10,890 bases of DNA. Origin: Deltaproteobacteria bacterium. GTDB taxonomy: Bacteria > Myxococcota_A > Polyangia > Polyangiales > Houyiibacteriaceae. Under the pieces are notes generated by a model. The model was not told the DNA's origin and did not search any database. It saw only the letters and a program-made list of their open reading frames with translations. The position numbers and the translations under genes were made by a program. Within the stretch, counting starts at the first letter, position 1. Every line of letters begins with the position of its first letter. This document shows, piece after piece, positions 1 to 5,947 of the stretch. Location: positions 1-10,890 of the forward strand of contig QMMB01000060.1 in assembly GCA_003647035.1 (NCBI GenBank), given 5' to 3'.

Positions 1-52
1 CAGAGCCGAGGTGTGGGACATCTCGGTGGCCGCCGCATCATTAAAAAAAAAA
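1..52. other. adapter / flow-cell-oligo-like sequence at the window edge (probable assembly artefact)
   Basis: Read on the minus strand, ten T's (52 down to 43) are followed by AATGAT, then CGGCG, then CCACCGAGAT. This is the order of the Illumina P5 grafting oligo (T10 plus the P5 sequence). Over positions 20-52 I count only two differences, both A-to-G on the minus strand. Positions 2-19 keep shorter blocks (AGAGC, GTGT, GGGA) that also occur in order in the TruSeq read-1 adapter, with a deletion between them. The translation here (FFFNDAAATE...) resembles the FFFNDTATTEIYTL peptide known as an adapter artefact at metagenome contig ends. The three consecutive TTT codons are foreign to the gene, whose other Phe codons are almost all TTC. 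The reading frame stays open through it, so a native origin cannot be fully excluded. Confidence 0.75.
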
Positions 53-681
53 GACGTCAAGAACACCAGAACGCCCAGGCGAGCCCAGTCCACGCCCACA
101 GTCCGCTTCAGCAGCTCGTAGAGCGCCGGGACCGTTGCAGCCGAAACCAGGCAGTTGACGTAACCCGTTGCACCGAACGGGACGCCAATGGCCATGATCG
201 CGGGCCAGCCGAGGAAGTACTGGGAGAACATGCGTCCATCATTGACCATGAACGCATGGTCGAAGAACAGCTTGAGAGGGTGCGACGGCGCTGTGAGTCG
301 GCCCGACGCCACTAGCTCAGCAGAGAAACGGTAGACCGACTCGTCGTCGGCGACCGCTCCCCCCTGGAGAACCAACCAACGGATCGCTACCGGGACGATA
401 ACTCCGAGGCCCGTCGTGACAAGGAGGAACCAGCGCGTCTTACCAAAGGAGCGCTTCGATCTCCAACGAGTCATGCCGATCGCGAGGCAGATTGCCCCCA
501 CACCTCCGAGCAGCGCGTAGAACGTCGTGAAGACGACGAATCGGTAGCTCGGGAAGTCGGTATTGCCGAGCCCCAACGTATATCCATCGTGTGCGGGTGC
601 CATGAACTGGAACGCCGCCCAGAACGAAAGCCCTAGAAGGATCCACAGGAGCGCCGAGGTGTTGCTTTGTGGGTTGGCCAA
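1..681 (-). CDS. GT39/ArnT-like membrane glycosyltransferase, N-terminal part (3' end missing)
   Basis: This is the N-terminal ~210 residues of a multi-pass membrane glycosyltransferase of the PMT/ArnT-like (GT39/GT83) type, which takes sugar from a polyprenyl-phosphate donor on the outer face of the inner membrane. Hydrophobic segments lie at about residues 9-28, 48-70 and 86-106. They are followed by an extracytoplasmic loop with DDESVY (112-117; the acidic pair is the usual catalytic site), then FFD, DGRMFSQYFLGWP (148-160) and a further hydrophobic stretch. This matches the DE-Y ... DGRW ... YPPGWP pattern of the family. The start is taken as TTG at 681, because an in-frame TAG lies five codons upstream and the next start (ATG, residue 27) would remove the first membrane segment. 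No clear Shine-Dalgarno is seen. The gene runs off the left edge. Residues from about 211 on come from adapter-like sequence and should not be trusted. Divergent from the GT2 gene at 819, its likely functional partner. Confidence 0.72.
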   Translation of the reverse strand, partial: MANPQSNTSALLWILLGLSFWAAFQFMAPAHDGYTLGLGNTDFPSYRFVVFTTFYALLGGVGAICLAIGMTRWRSKRSFGKTRWFLLVTTGLGVIVPVAIRWLVLQGGAVADDESVYRFSAELVASGRLTAPSHPLKLFFDHAFMVNDGRMFSQYFLGWPAIMAIGVPFGATGYVNCLVSAATVPALYELLKRTVGVDWARLGVLVFLTSFFFNDAAATEMSHTSAL

Positions 682-774
682 GTTCGGTTGATGCTAGCCC
701 ACCCTTTGTCACCACATAAAAAGAATGCCGACCCAGACGACTTCGGACGACCCGGCCCGGCAAGGACCCGTTCT

Positions 775-803
775 TTGGTTGGAGAGGGGACTGTTGCTAG
801 TAT
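775..803 (+). promoter_or_regulatory. possible weak sigma70-type promoter for the GT2 gene
   Basis: In the 137-base divergent intergenic region, TTGGTT (775-780) and TAGTAT (798-803) are separated by 17 bases. They match 3/6 and 4/6 of the -35 and -10 consensus. A start site about 7 bases past the -10 would leave a leader of only ~9 bases before the ATG at 819, which agrees with the absence of a Shine-Dalgarno there. The match is weak and could be chance. I see no convincing promoter for the leftward GT39 gene in the same region. Confidence 0.22.
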
Positions 804-818
804 CGGACTTCGTTTCAC

Positions 819-1580
819 ATGAGCGGCCCCATCCAAGACTCCGAGCAAGCACCTTCCGACGAAACCCTCGTGGTGGTCGTGCCTTGTTACAACGAACAAG
901 CCAACATCGAGCAGACGGTCCAATCGATTCGCTTGGTGGCTTCCGAGCTCCCGCTCCGCGTCGACGTGCTGCTGATCGACGATGGCTCATCCGACGGGAC
1001 GAAAAGAGAAATCGCAGAGCTATGCGAACGATACGGTTACTCCGCGATGTACAACGAGCGGAACCGCGGGGTCGGACGGTCGCTCCTCGAGGCATACAAG
1101 CAGATCGACCCGGCGCATTGGGTGACGATCATGCCCGGGGACAACGAAATCGACTTCGCCTCGATCAAGGGCTTCGTCCAGGCGCGTCACAACTTCGATG
1201 TGATCCTCGGTTATCTTCAGAACCCCGTGATCCGCCCACTCAGGCGCCGACTATTTTCGGTCGCCTACATGCGCACGGTACAAATCCTCTACGGGTTTCC
1301 TTTCCGCTACCTCAACGGAATGAAGCTTTTCCGCGCCCATGTGTTTCAGGAAATCGATGTGGAGGCGTCCGGCCACGCGTTCAATTCCGAGCTGCTGGCC
1401 AAAGCAATCCTTCGCTGTCCCTCGCTTCGAGTCGGCGAGGCTCCCTTCGTCGCAAGAGGGCGCGCGACTGGAAGCTCCAAGGCGATCCGTCCATCGGCGG
1501 TCGCGCAGTCGGTGGTCGAAGTCGGTCGGGGGTGGCGCTCCGTCGCCCAGTTCCGCGACAAAGTCACTCGCGGTGACTAA
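819..1580 (+). CDS. GT2 family glycosyltransferase (dolichol-phosphate mannosyltransferase-like)
   Basis: A 253-residue cytoplasmic or membrane-associated inverting glycosyltransferase of family 2, which likely moves a sugar from an NDP-sugar onto polyprenyl phosphate or a glycan. It has VVVVPCYNE (18-26) at the nucleotide-binding strand, LLIDDGSSDGT (51-61), NRGVGRSL (82-89) and IMPGDNEID (104-112), which occupies the DXD metal-site position. FRYLNGMKLFR (162-172) is typical of DPM1-like and related undecaprenyl-phosphate sugar transferases. No C-terminal membrane pair is present, so it is the short catalytic-domain form. Start at ATG 819 places the first strand at residue 17, normal for the family. 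It lacks a Shine-Dalgarno. It is divergent from the GT39 gene, which would use a polyprenyl-phosphate sugar of the kind this enzyme makes; that pairing is an inference. Its 3' end overlaps the convergent aminotransferase gene by 17 bases. Acceptor and sugar unknown. Confidence 0.88.
   Translation: MSGPIQDSEQAPSDETLVVVVPCYNEQANIEQTVQSIRLVASELPLRVDVLLIDDGSSDGTKREIAELCERYGYSAMYNERNRGVGRSLLEAYKQIDPAHWVTIMPGDNEIDFASIKGFVQARHNFDVILGYLQNPVIRPLRRRLFSVAYMRTVQILYGFPFRYLNGMKLFRAHVFQEIDVEASGHAFNSELLAKAILRCPSLRVGEAPFVARGRATGSSKAIRPSAVAQSVVEVGRGWRSVAQFRDKVTRGD
1562..1578. terminator. inverted repeat over convergent stop codons, possible bidirectional terminator
   Basis: AGTCAC (1562-1567), a 5-base loop TCGCG, then GTGACT (1573-1578) form a perfect 6-bp stem. 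The left arm contains the stop of the minus-strand aminotransferase (TGA, complement of 1564-1566). The stop of the plus-strand GT2 gene (TAA, 1578-1580) begins at the last base of the right arm. No T-tract follows on either strand, so this is not a classical intrinsic terminator. It is the only hairpin seen at this junction. Confidence 0.35.
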
Positions 1581-2643
1581 CACGCACTAGATTCACGAGG
1601 CAGGCAGCCACCCTGTCCACGTCCGCTAACCCATACCGCATGTCTATCGGGATCGAGAACGATCGCTGTGAGAGCCGAGCGTGCTCTTCTGGAACCCCGT
1701 CCAGGATCGGTTTGTCGAGAGGCCAGAGCCTAGAGGCGTAGATTTGGTTCGCGATGAGGGCCGCGCGAACCCGTTCGCACTCTTCGATTTGGTCGAAGAC
1801 ACAGAAGGCGGAGAAGGGCACGCTCGTGTTCGACGATGGCGCGAGAATCCGAAAGCCCTGGCCGCTTGGCACCTGTCGAAGCAGAGTCTTGAAGTTGCGT
1901 AGTTGGATGCCCTCCCAATGGGCCAACGGGAACGTGGCTAGGGTCGCCCGGGAAAGAGGCGTGATCGCCGAGATCTCCGGTCCGAGCAGACTCTCCTCGC
2001 CTGCCTCGAGCGTCGGGCGAAACGCCTCCTTGGCGATGGAATGCCCCTCCAGGTACGCGCGCTTGAGGAGCATGCCCGTCAACTTCTCGAATGCCGCCAG
2101 CTGGAGCGGCGACGTCACGGTGGGGGTGTCAGGCAAGCCGTGCCCACGGGGCGACCAGAGCGCTCCTCCGTCGGCGAGTGGATAGAGCTTACGTAGGGAC
2201 GCGACGCAAAAATCCGCGTTGGACGCCCGCGCCCATGATGAGGTTGGCGCGTGCGTGTGGTCTTCGATGATCTCGGCGCTGAATCCCTCTGGGATCGAGA
2301 TGTCAGCGGCCGTGCGCAAGCCGAAGTAGTTGACCACCAACACCGCGTCCCCTGGCCGTTCGTCGATGGTCGACAGATCCAATCCGGGGGAGAGCGGGCT
2401 GTCGGGATACACGAGCAGCTCGATTCCCATGTCCGTGACCGCGTCGATGACTTGCTGGCAGAAGTAACTCGGAATCCACCAACGCCGATGCCTAGCCAGG
2501 GTCCCGATCAGCCGGAGGGCGTCACGACCGCAACCTGTCAGAAGGCCGTCGTCCCAAGGCTCCGGACGAGATTCTGCATGGACCTCGAAGTCCGCCGCGT
2601 GAAAGAGGGAGCCGACCTCCCAGCGATCTGGGTCGATACTCAT
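1564..2643 (-). CDS. DegT/DnrJ/EryC1-like PLP-dependent aminotransferase (second copy in the operon)
   Basis: A 359-residue fold-type I PLP enzyme of the DegT/DnrJ/EryC1/StrS group, which usually transaminates a keto-sugar nucleotide with glutamate. Visible landmarks are GCGRDALRL (37-45) at the usual SGTxAL phosphate-loop position, VLVVNYFG (101-108), IIEDHTHA (125-132) with Asp128 expected to contact the PLP ring nitrogen, and ASLRKLYPLADGG (148-160) with Lys152 as the Schiff-base lysine. ASLRK-P-DGG and the G-R-AL loop place it in a divergent DegT-like subgroup, not the classical ArnB/PseC type. The start is ATG 2643, which overlaps the sulfotransferase stop in an ATGA. No Shine-Dalgarno is present, so it probably depends on translational coupling. 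The same frame is open further upstream to 2835, but that start would overlap the sulfotransferase by 196 bases. It is the last gene of the five-gene operon. The substrate cannot be deduced. Confidence 0.82.
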   Translation of the reverse strand: MSIDPDRWEVGSLFHAADFEVHAESRPEPWDDGLLTGCGRDALRLIGTLARHRRWWIPSYFCQQVIDAVTDMGIELLVYPDSPLSPGLDLSTIDERPGDAVLVVNYFGLRTAADISIPEGFSAEIIEDHTHAPTSSWARASNADFCVASLRKLYPLADGGALWSPRGHGLPDTPTVTSPLQLAAFEKLTGMLLKRAYLEGHSIAKEAFRPTLEAGEESLLGPEISAITPLSRATLATFPLAHWEGIQLRNFKTLLRQVPSGQGFRILAPSSNTSVPFSAFCVFDQIEECERVRAALIANQIYASRLWPLDKPILDGVPEEHARLSQRSFSIPIDMRYGLADVDRVAACLVNLVRVSHRE

Positions 2644-3449
2644 TGCAAAAATCGTGCGAGATCCGTGCCTTTGAGTTCCGAGAGTATGGCATCGCGGATC
2701 TCTGGTTGCAGCTCCGATTGCCAGCGGTCTTTGACCGCCGGTGACCGGAACACGGAATAATCGCCCGAGACGGACGAGTGCTGTGACGCCCGCAGAAACG
2801 CTGCGGTCTGCTCCGTATACTCGAGCCCGATCCAATCGAAGAGGACCCTGGTTTCAGCCTCCACGTCGTCGACGAATTTTTCGTAGCGTACCAAACGCAT
2901 CTGTTCGGGGCGTTCGTGGGCCAGCCGCGCGTGAAGCCGAGTCACCCAGCACCAGTCTTCGAATCCGAAGAAGTCCCCATAGCCAGACTTCTTGGCCGCT
3001 CCGGAGCGCCAGTGCTCCAGCGGATCGGCATCAGGCGGAAATTCCTTGGGCGCGGTTAGCCATGAGTGCATGGCGCCACACGGATGGCGGACCACCGCAA
3101 GAAGCTTCATTTCAGGCAAGAGCTCCAACATTTCCTCAGTCAGATTTTGGAATCGATTGTACTTGATGACGAGCAAGCTGGGATTTGCCTGCTTGGTCCC
3201 GAAGGTCGGGTACTCACCGGCCTGTCGCCTCGTGGTTTGGTTCATGAAAGCGTTCTCGGAAGCATAAGCGCCGCGCAGGACCCTTTCCCAGTCGTCGCGG
3301 GTGGCTCGTTCTCGGATCTGATTCTTGAACTCGTACGAGAATAGCGGCGACATCCTGTATCGAACGTCGGGGCTGCTGTCGACGATCTGGCCTATCCAGC
3401 TGGTGCCAGACCTCGGCATTCCGGTGATTGCAGCGATCCGCGCGTACAT
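2640..3449 (-). CDS. PAPS-dependent sulfotransferase
   Basis: A 269-residue cytosolic sulfotransferase that would move a sulfo group from 3'-phosphoadenosine-5'-phosphosulfate to a hydroxyl or amine acceptor. ITGMPRSGTSWIGQ (8-21) is the 5'-phosphosulfate-binding loop. VVRHPCGAMHSW (119-130) is the 3'-phosphate-binding motif, with Arg121 and Ser129. LVRYEKFVDDVEAETRVLFD (186-205) is the usual late helix region, and PAVKDRW near the C-terminus stands where family members bind the nucleotide base. All key elements are present and the length is normal, so it should be active. ATG 3449 is 4 bases from the stop of the methyltransferase gene, and its stop overlaps the next gene's ATG. Within this operon the likely acceptor is a sugar or glycan precursor; a lipid or small-metabolite acceptor remains possible. 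Confidence 0.88.
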   Translation of the reverse strand: MYARIAAITGMPRSGTSWIGQIVDSSPDVRYRMSPLFSYEFKNQIRERATRDDWERVLRGAYASENAFMNQTTRRQAGEYPTFGTKQANPSLLVIKYNRFQNLTEEMLELLPEMKLLAVVRHPCGAMHSWLTAPKEFPPDADPLEHWRSGAAKKSGYGDFFGFEDWCWVTRLHARLAHERPEQMRLVRYEKFVDDVEAETRVLFDWIGLEYTEQTAAFLRASQHSSVSGDYSVFRSPAVKDRWQSELQPEIRDAILSELKGTDLARFLQ

Positions 3450-3453
3450 TGGC

Positions 3454-4149
3454 CTATGCCCGCCTCAGCAGCACGTTGAAGCGATAGTGCGCAGTGTTGA
3501 GTCGCTCGTCCTGGGACGAGAACTCCGTCTCGTACCCGTGCTTGGTTGCGATCCGACCGATCTCAGACCGAGTCCACCACCGTCCCATGATCTCCGTTCC
3601 CTCCTTCTGTTGCTGTTCATATTCGGTTCGGCGTGCCGGTGTATCGAAGAAGTCCCACTTCGCTTCGTCGTCCAAGACCCCTGAGAACAAGATGGTCATG
3701 CGGGAGGCACCGCGCGTGGAGAGTCCGTCGAGGATCTGCGCCAAGTCGTCGGGGCCGAAATAGGCGAGGGACTCGACCATGCAGATCTTGTCGAACTTGC
3801 CGTCGACGCATCGGCCGAGGTCGAGCACCGATCCATCGACGTAGCGGACGTTGCCGCCTGTATGATGTTCGCGAGCAAGTCGGATCATCGGCTCGGAGAA
3901 ATCGACGCCGACGGCCTCCGCGCAACGCTCTGCGAGTCGGACAGTCAGCAAGCCGTTCCCGCAGCAAAGGTCCAGCAGACGATCGCGCGGTCCCAGCGCC
4001 AAGGAGGATACGATCTCCTCGATGACGGCCTCGATCTCGAGCGCGGGCGTTGGTACTCCGCGGTGGGCGGTCCTCCCGACTTGCCGACGAAAATCACTGT
4101 CGTTGAACCGTCGCGGAAATTCATCCCAATATTCACGCCAGTCAATCAT
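3454..4149 (-). CDS. class I SAM-dependent methyltransferase
   Basis: A 231-residue Rossmann-fold methyltransferase, expected to be cytosolic. Motif I is LLDLCCGNGLLT (58-69). GVDFSEPMI (81-89) follows, with Asp83 expected to hold the ribose of SAM. VDGSVLDL (104-111) is the adenine-contact region and KICMVESLAYF (121-131) the post-motif strand. The fold is complete, but the acceptor-binding C-terminal half has no feature that tells O- from N-methylation. The ATG at 4149 lies 22 bases after the upstream aminotransferase stop (4172); a GGGGAG run in that gap is a somewhat distant Shine-Dalgarno candidate. Its stop is 4 bases before the sulfotransferase ATG. By context it should methylate the same amino-sugar or glycan intermediate handled by its neighbours; this is inference. 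Confidence 0.85.
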   Translation of the reverse strand: MIDWREYWDEFPRRFNDSDFRRQVGRTAHRGVPTPALEIEAVIEEIVSSLALGPRDRLLDLCCGNGLLTVRLAERCAEAVGVDFSEPMIRLAREHHTGGNVRYVDGSVLDLGRCVDGKFDKICMVESLAYFGPDDLAQILDGLSTRGASRMTILFSGVLDDEAKWDFFDTPARRTEYEQQQKEGTEIMGRWWTRSEIGRIATKHGYETEFSSQDERLNTAHYRFNVLLRRA

Positions 4150-4171
4150 GAGTCAGAAACCTACTCCCCGA

Positions 4172-5104
4172 CTACCCGCCAGTCAGGGCGCTCCTCAGCG
4201 CTTCGACGATCGACGGCATCTCGTCGCTTCCCACGTCCTGATGAATGGGGAGGTTCAGAATCTTTCGCGAGATGTCGTGAGATGTCGGAAAGACCTCGGG
4301 ATCGATGGCATCAACCAGGGTGTGATAGAGCGCGACGACACCTACGCCGCGCGCTCGCATCCGTTTGTACACCTCGAATCGGTCTGCGTTCTCGATCAGA
4401 ACCGGAAGGTTCAAAGGGGCAGTCCCTTCCTCGAGTTTCTCCCAGAACGGCACGATCCCGTCGACGTCCCGTAGTTTGGCGCTTAGCCGGCGGTAGTTGT
4501 CGACACGGCGCTCGGCGATTGCATCGAACGCGGCGTCACGCCAGAGGCGGCTCGGTAACGCCGAAGCGCGAAAGTGGGGTGGCAGGGGCCCCGGGTCGGG
4601 AGCATCAAGGTTGCGTTGCAAGATCCCGCCATCGTCGCAGGGAAGCACCTTGTGGATCGAGAAAAGGGCGTAGTCTCCCACGTCACCTATCCCCCGTCCC
4701 GGCAGGTCGACGCAGTGGCAGCAGTCTTCGATGAGCACCGCCCCCGCACGTTCACACAGGCGTTTGGCCTCCGGGAGCTCCGCCTGGAGACTGCCGAAGT
4801 AGTGGATAGCCAAGACCGAGAACACCTGGCCACGTGCCAACTCGTTCTCGAGACTCGACAAGTCGATGTTCAGGCGCTCGTCCACTCGATAGAACGAGTA
4901 AGGAATCCCCAACTCGGTCAGGGGATCCAAGATTCCTGATCCCTCCAAGGGCGAATGGCCGATGTACGCGGGAAGGACGATTCTTGCCGCGGCGCCCGAG
5001 CGGATGCGACACAGCAAGTGCCGGAACCCATCTCGAGCGCGGGAACCGTACTGCCGGTCGCGGATGAAGTTCCGCCGATCGATGGGCTCCTTTTCCACAG
5101 TCAC
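4172..5104 (-). CDS. DegT/DnrJ/EryC1-like PLP-dependent aminotransferase (first copy in the operon)
   Basis: A 310-residue PLP enzyme of the same divergent DegT-like subgroup as the gene at 1564-2643. It shows RARDGFRHLL (22-31) at the phosphate-loop position, RIVLPAYIGHSP (41-52), FYRVDERLNIDLSSL (71-85), VLAIHYFG (97-104), VLIEDCCHCVD (123-133) with Asp127 as the ring-nitrogen contact, and FSIHKVLPCDDGG (148-160) with Lys152 as the Schiff-base lysine. At 310 residues it is clearly shorter than the usual ~370-400, with loss mainly in the C-terminal half. The start is GTG 5104, overlapping the WbqC-like stop in a GTGA; a second GTG two codons later is also possible. It follows the WbqC-like gene, a common arrangement in O-antigen and capsule loci. 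Expected to aminate a keto-sugar or keto-acid precursor; identity unknown. Confidence 0.83.
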   Translation of the reverse strand: MTVEKEPIDRRNFIRDRQYGSRARDGFRHLLCRIRSGAAARIVLPAYIGHSPLEGSGILDPLTELGIPYSFYRVDERLNIDLSSLENELARGQVFSVLAIHYFGSLQAELPEAKRLCERAGAVLIEDCCHCVDLPGRGIGDVGDYALFSIHKVLPCDDGGILQRNLDAPDPGPLPPHFRASALPSRLWRDAAFDAIAERRVDNYRRLSAKLRDVDGIVPFWEKLEEGTAPLNLPVLIENADRFEVYKRMRARGVGVVALYHTLVDAIDPEVFPTSHDISRKILNLPIHQDVGSDEMPSIVEALRSALTGG

Positions 5105-5826
5105 CGCTCACCCTGTTCGAAGTCAGTGCGCGCGCGCGCGAGGTGCTCGTTGATCGTGGCCACCGAGTTCCACATCATGACATCGAAGATCGAAAGGGTG
5201 GGAATGAACTCGTAGCCGCGAGGTTCGTAGCGGAGGTCTTCGAACTTCCGGATGGTCAGCTTGATGTCCGCTTTGGCAAACGCGTCTTGGTCGAAGAGCT
5301 CGCGCCCGCCTGGCGGATTCACGTACTCCGTGGCTCCCGTCGCCTCACTAATCCGCAGCGCCCAGTCGCCCGGCCCTTCGATCGGACCAATCGGGAGGTC
5401 CATCTCGGAGAAGAACGTGTAGGAAAAAGGAATATCGAGGCGCTCGCAGACTTCGTGCAGGATTTGAACGGATAGCTTTCCCAACGAGTCCGTGTCGGTG
5501 TCGAGGCAGCGCTCCAAGAGTTGGAACGTGTCGTCGAAGAAAGGAGCCTTTCTCCGGTAGTGTTCCACCTGCCGGAGGATCAGGTCGCGCCAGTCGCGAT
5601 CGGGCGCCAGACGCACATCGCCAATTGGTGTCCCACGATGCACCTTGCCGGTCTTCGCCTTGATGTGCTGCCAACCCGACGACGGATGGAGGATCCGATT
5701 CCTAACCATCCAGCTCTTGGGCCGAAAGTCCGCGACGTCGAAAACCACCCATTTGTCGCACACAGAGATGAGATCCAGGTAGCCAAGCGCCGGGGCGAAG
5801 TACGGCTGCATGATGCCTAGTTTCAT
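5101..5826 (-). CDS. WbqC-like family protein
   Basis: A 241-residue protein of the WbqC-like family (PF08889). It opens with MKLGIMQPYFAPALGYLDLI (1-20), the family's diagnostic N-terminus with conserved Gln7-Pro8-Tyr9, followed by CDKWVVFDVADFRPKSWMVR (23-42), where relatives have VFLDDVQF...NRN. Length is normal and no signal peptide or membrane segment is visible, so it is probably cytosolic. WbqC-like genes recur in O-antigen, capsule and other polysaccharide clusters, often beside DegT aminotransferases, but I know of no firmly established reaction. It is the promoter-proximal gene of the five-gene operon. AGAGGAA (5829-5835, minus) lies just ahead of ATG 5826 and supports this start. 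The gene is divergent from egtB, sharing an intergenic region of roughly 60-130 bases depending on the egtB start. Confidence 0.87.
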   Translation of the reverse strand: MKLGIMQPYFAPALGYLDLISVCDKWVVFDVADFRPKSWMVRNRILHPSSGWQHIKAKTGKVHRGTPIGDVRLAPDRDWRDLILRQVEHYRRKAPFFDDTFQLLERCLDTDTDSLGKLSVQILHEVCERLDIPFSYTFFSEMDLPIGPIEGPGDWALRISEATGATEYVNPPGGRELFDQDAFAKADIKLTIRKFEDLRYEPRGYEFIPTLSIFDVMMWNSVATINEHLARARTDFEQGER

Positions 5827-5828
5827 GG

Positions 5829-5835
5829 TTCCTCT
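5829..5835 (-). promoter_or_regulatory. ribosome binding site of the WbqC-like gene
   Basis: AGAGGAA on the minus strand, with its GAGG core 4 bases before ATG 5826. It is one of the clearer Shine-Dalgarno sequences in the five-gene operon, consistent with this gene being the first one translated. No convincing -35/-10 pair could be assigned upstream. Confidence 0.6.
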
Positions 5836-5919
5836 GGTCCCAGAAATCGCCTAAATCCCCGGCCGCAAACTCTAGCATGTAGATGACAGCGGCTGAGTTT
5901 TTTGGTAACACCAGCGCTC

Positions 5920-5947
5920 TTGACTCGTTCAAGGCACTACCTATGAA
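5920..5947 (+). promoter_or_regulatory. candidate egtB promoter implying a leaderless start
   Basis: TTGACT (5920-5925, 5/6 to the -35 consensus) and TATGAA (5942-5947, 4/6 to the -10) are spaced 16 bases apart. Transcription would begin at about 5954-5955, exactly at the ATG whose product starts MSLDRLARDF, the usual EgtB N-terminus. If real, the egtB mRNA is leaderless and the upstream ATGs at 5883 and 5943 are not used. The call rests on sequence match alone. Confidence 0.3.

Noticed and set aside
43..52. A10 homopolymer as a terminator or slippage site
   Set aside because: It lies within a reading frame and is better explained as the T10 spacer of a flow-cell oligo; no GC stem precedes it.
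725..1576. Plus-strand frame of 283 codons overlapping the GT2 gene
   Set aside because: It is the wrong frame of a gene with complete GT2 motifs; the product is Arg/Pro/Ser-rich.
2644..2835. N-terminal extension of the last aminotransferase gene up to an ATG at 2835
   Set aside because: It would overlap the sulfotransferase by 196 bases, whereas ATG 2643 gives a standard 4-base ATGA coupling and a sensible N-terminus.
3862..4734. Long plus-strand open frame opposite the methyltransferase and first aminotransferase genes
   Set aside because: It lies antisense across two well-supported enzymes, is rich in Arg and Ser as high-GC shadow frames are, and shows no domain or start signal.
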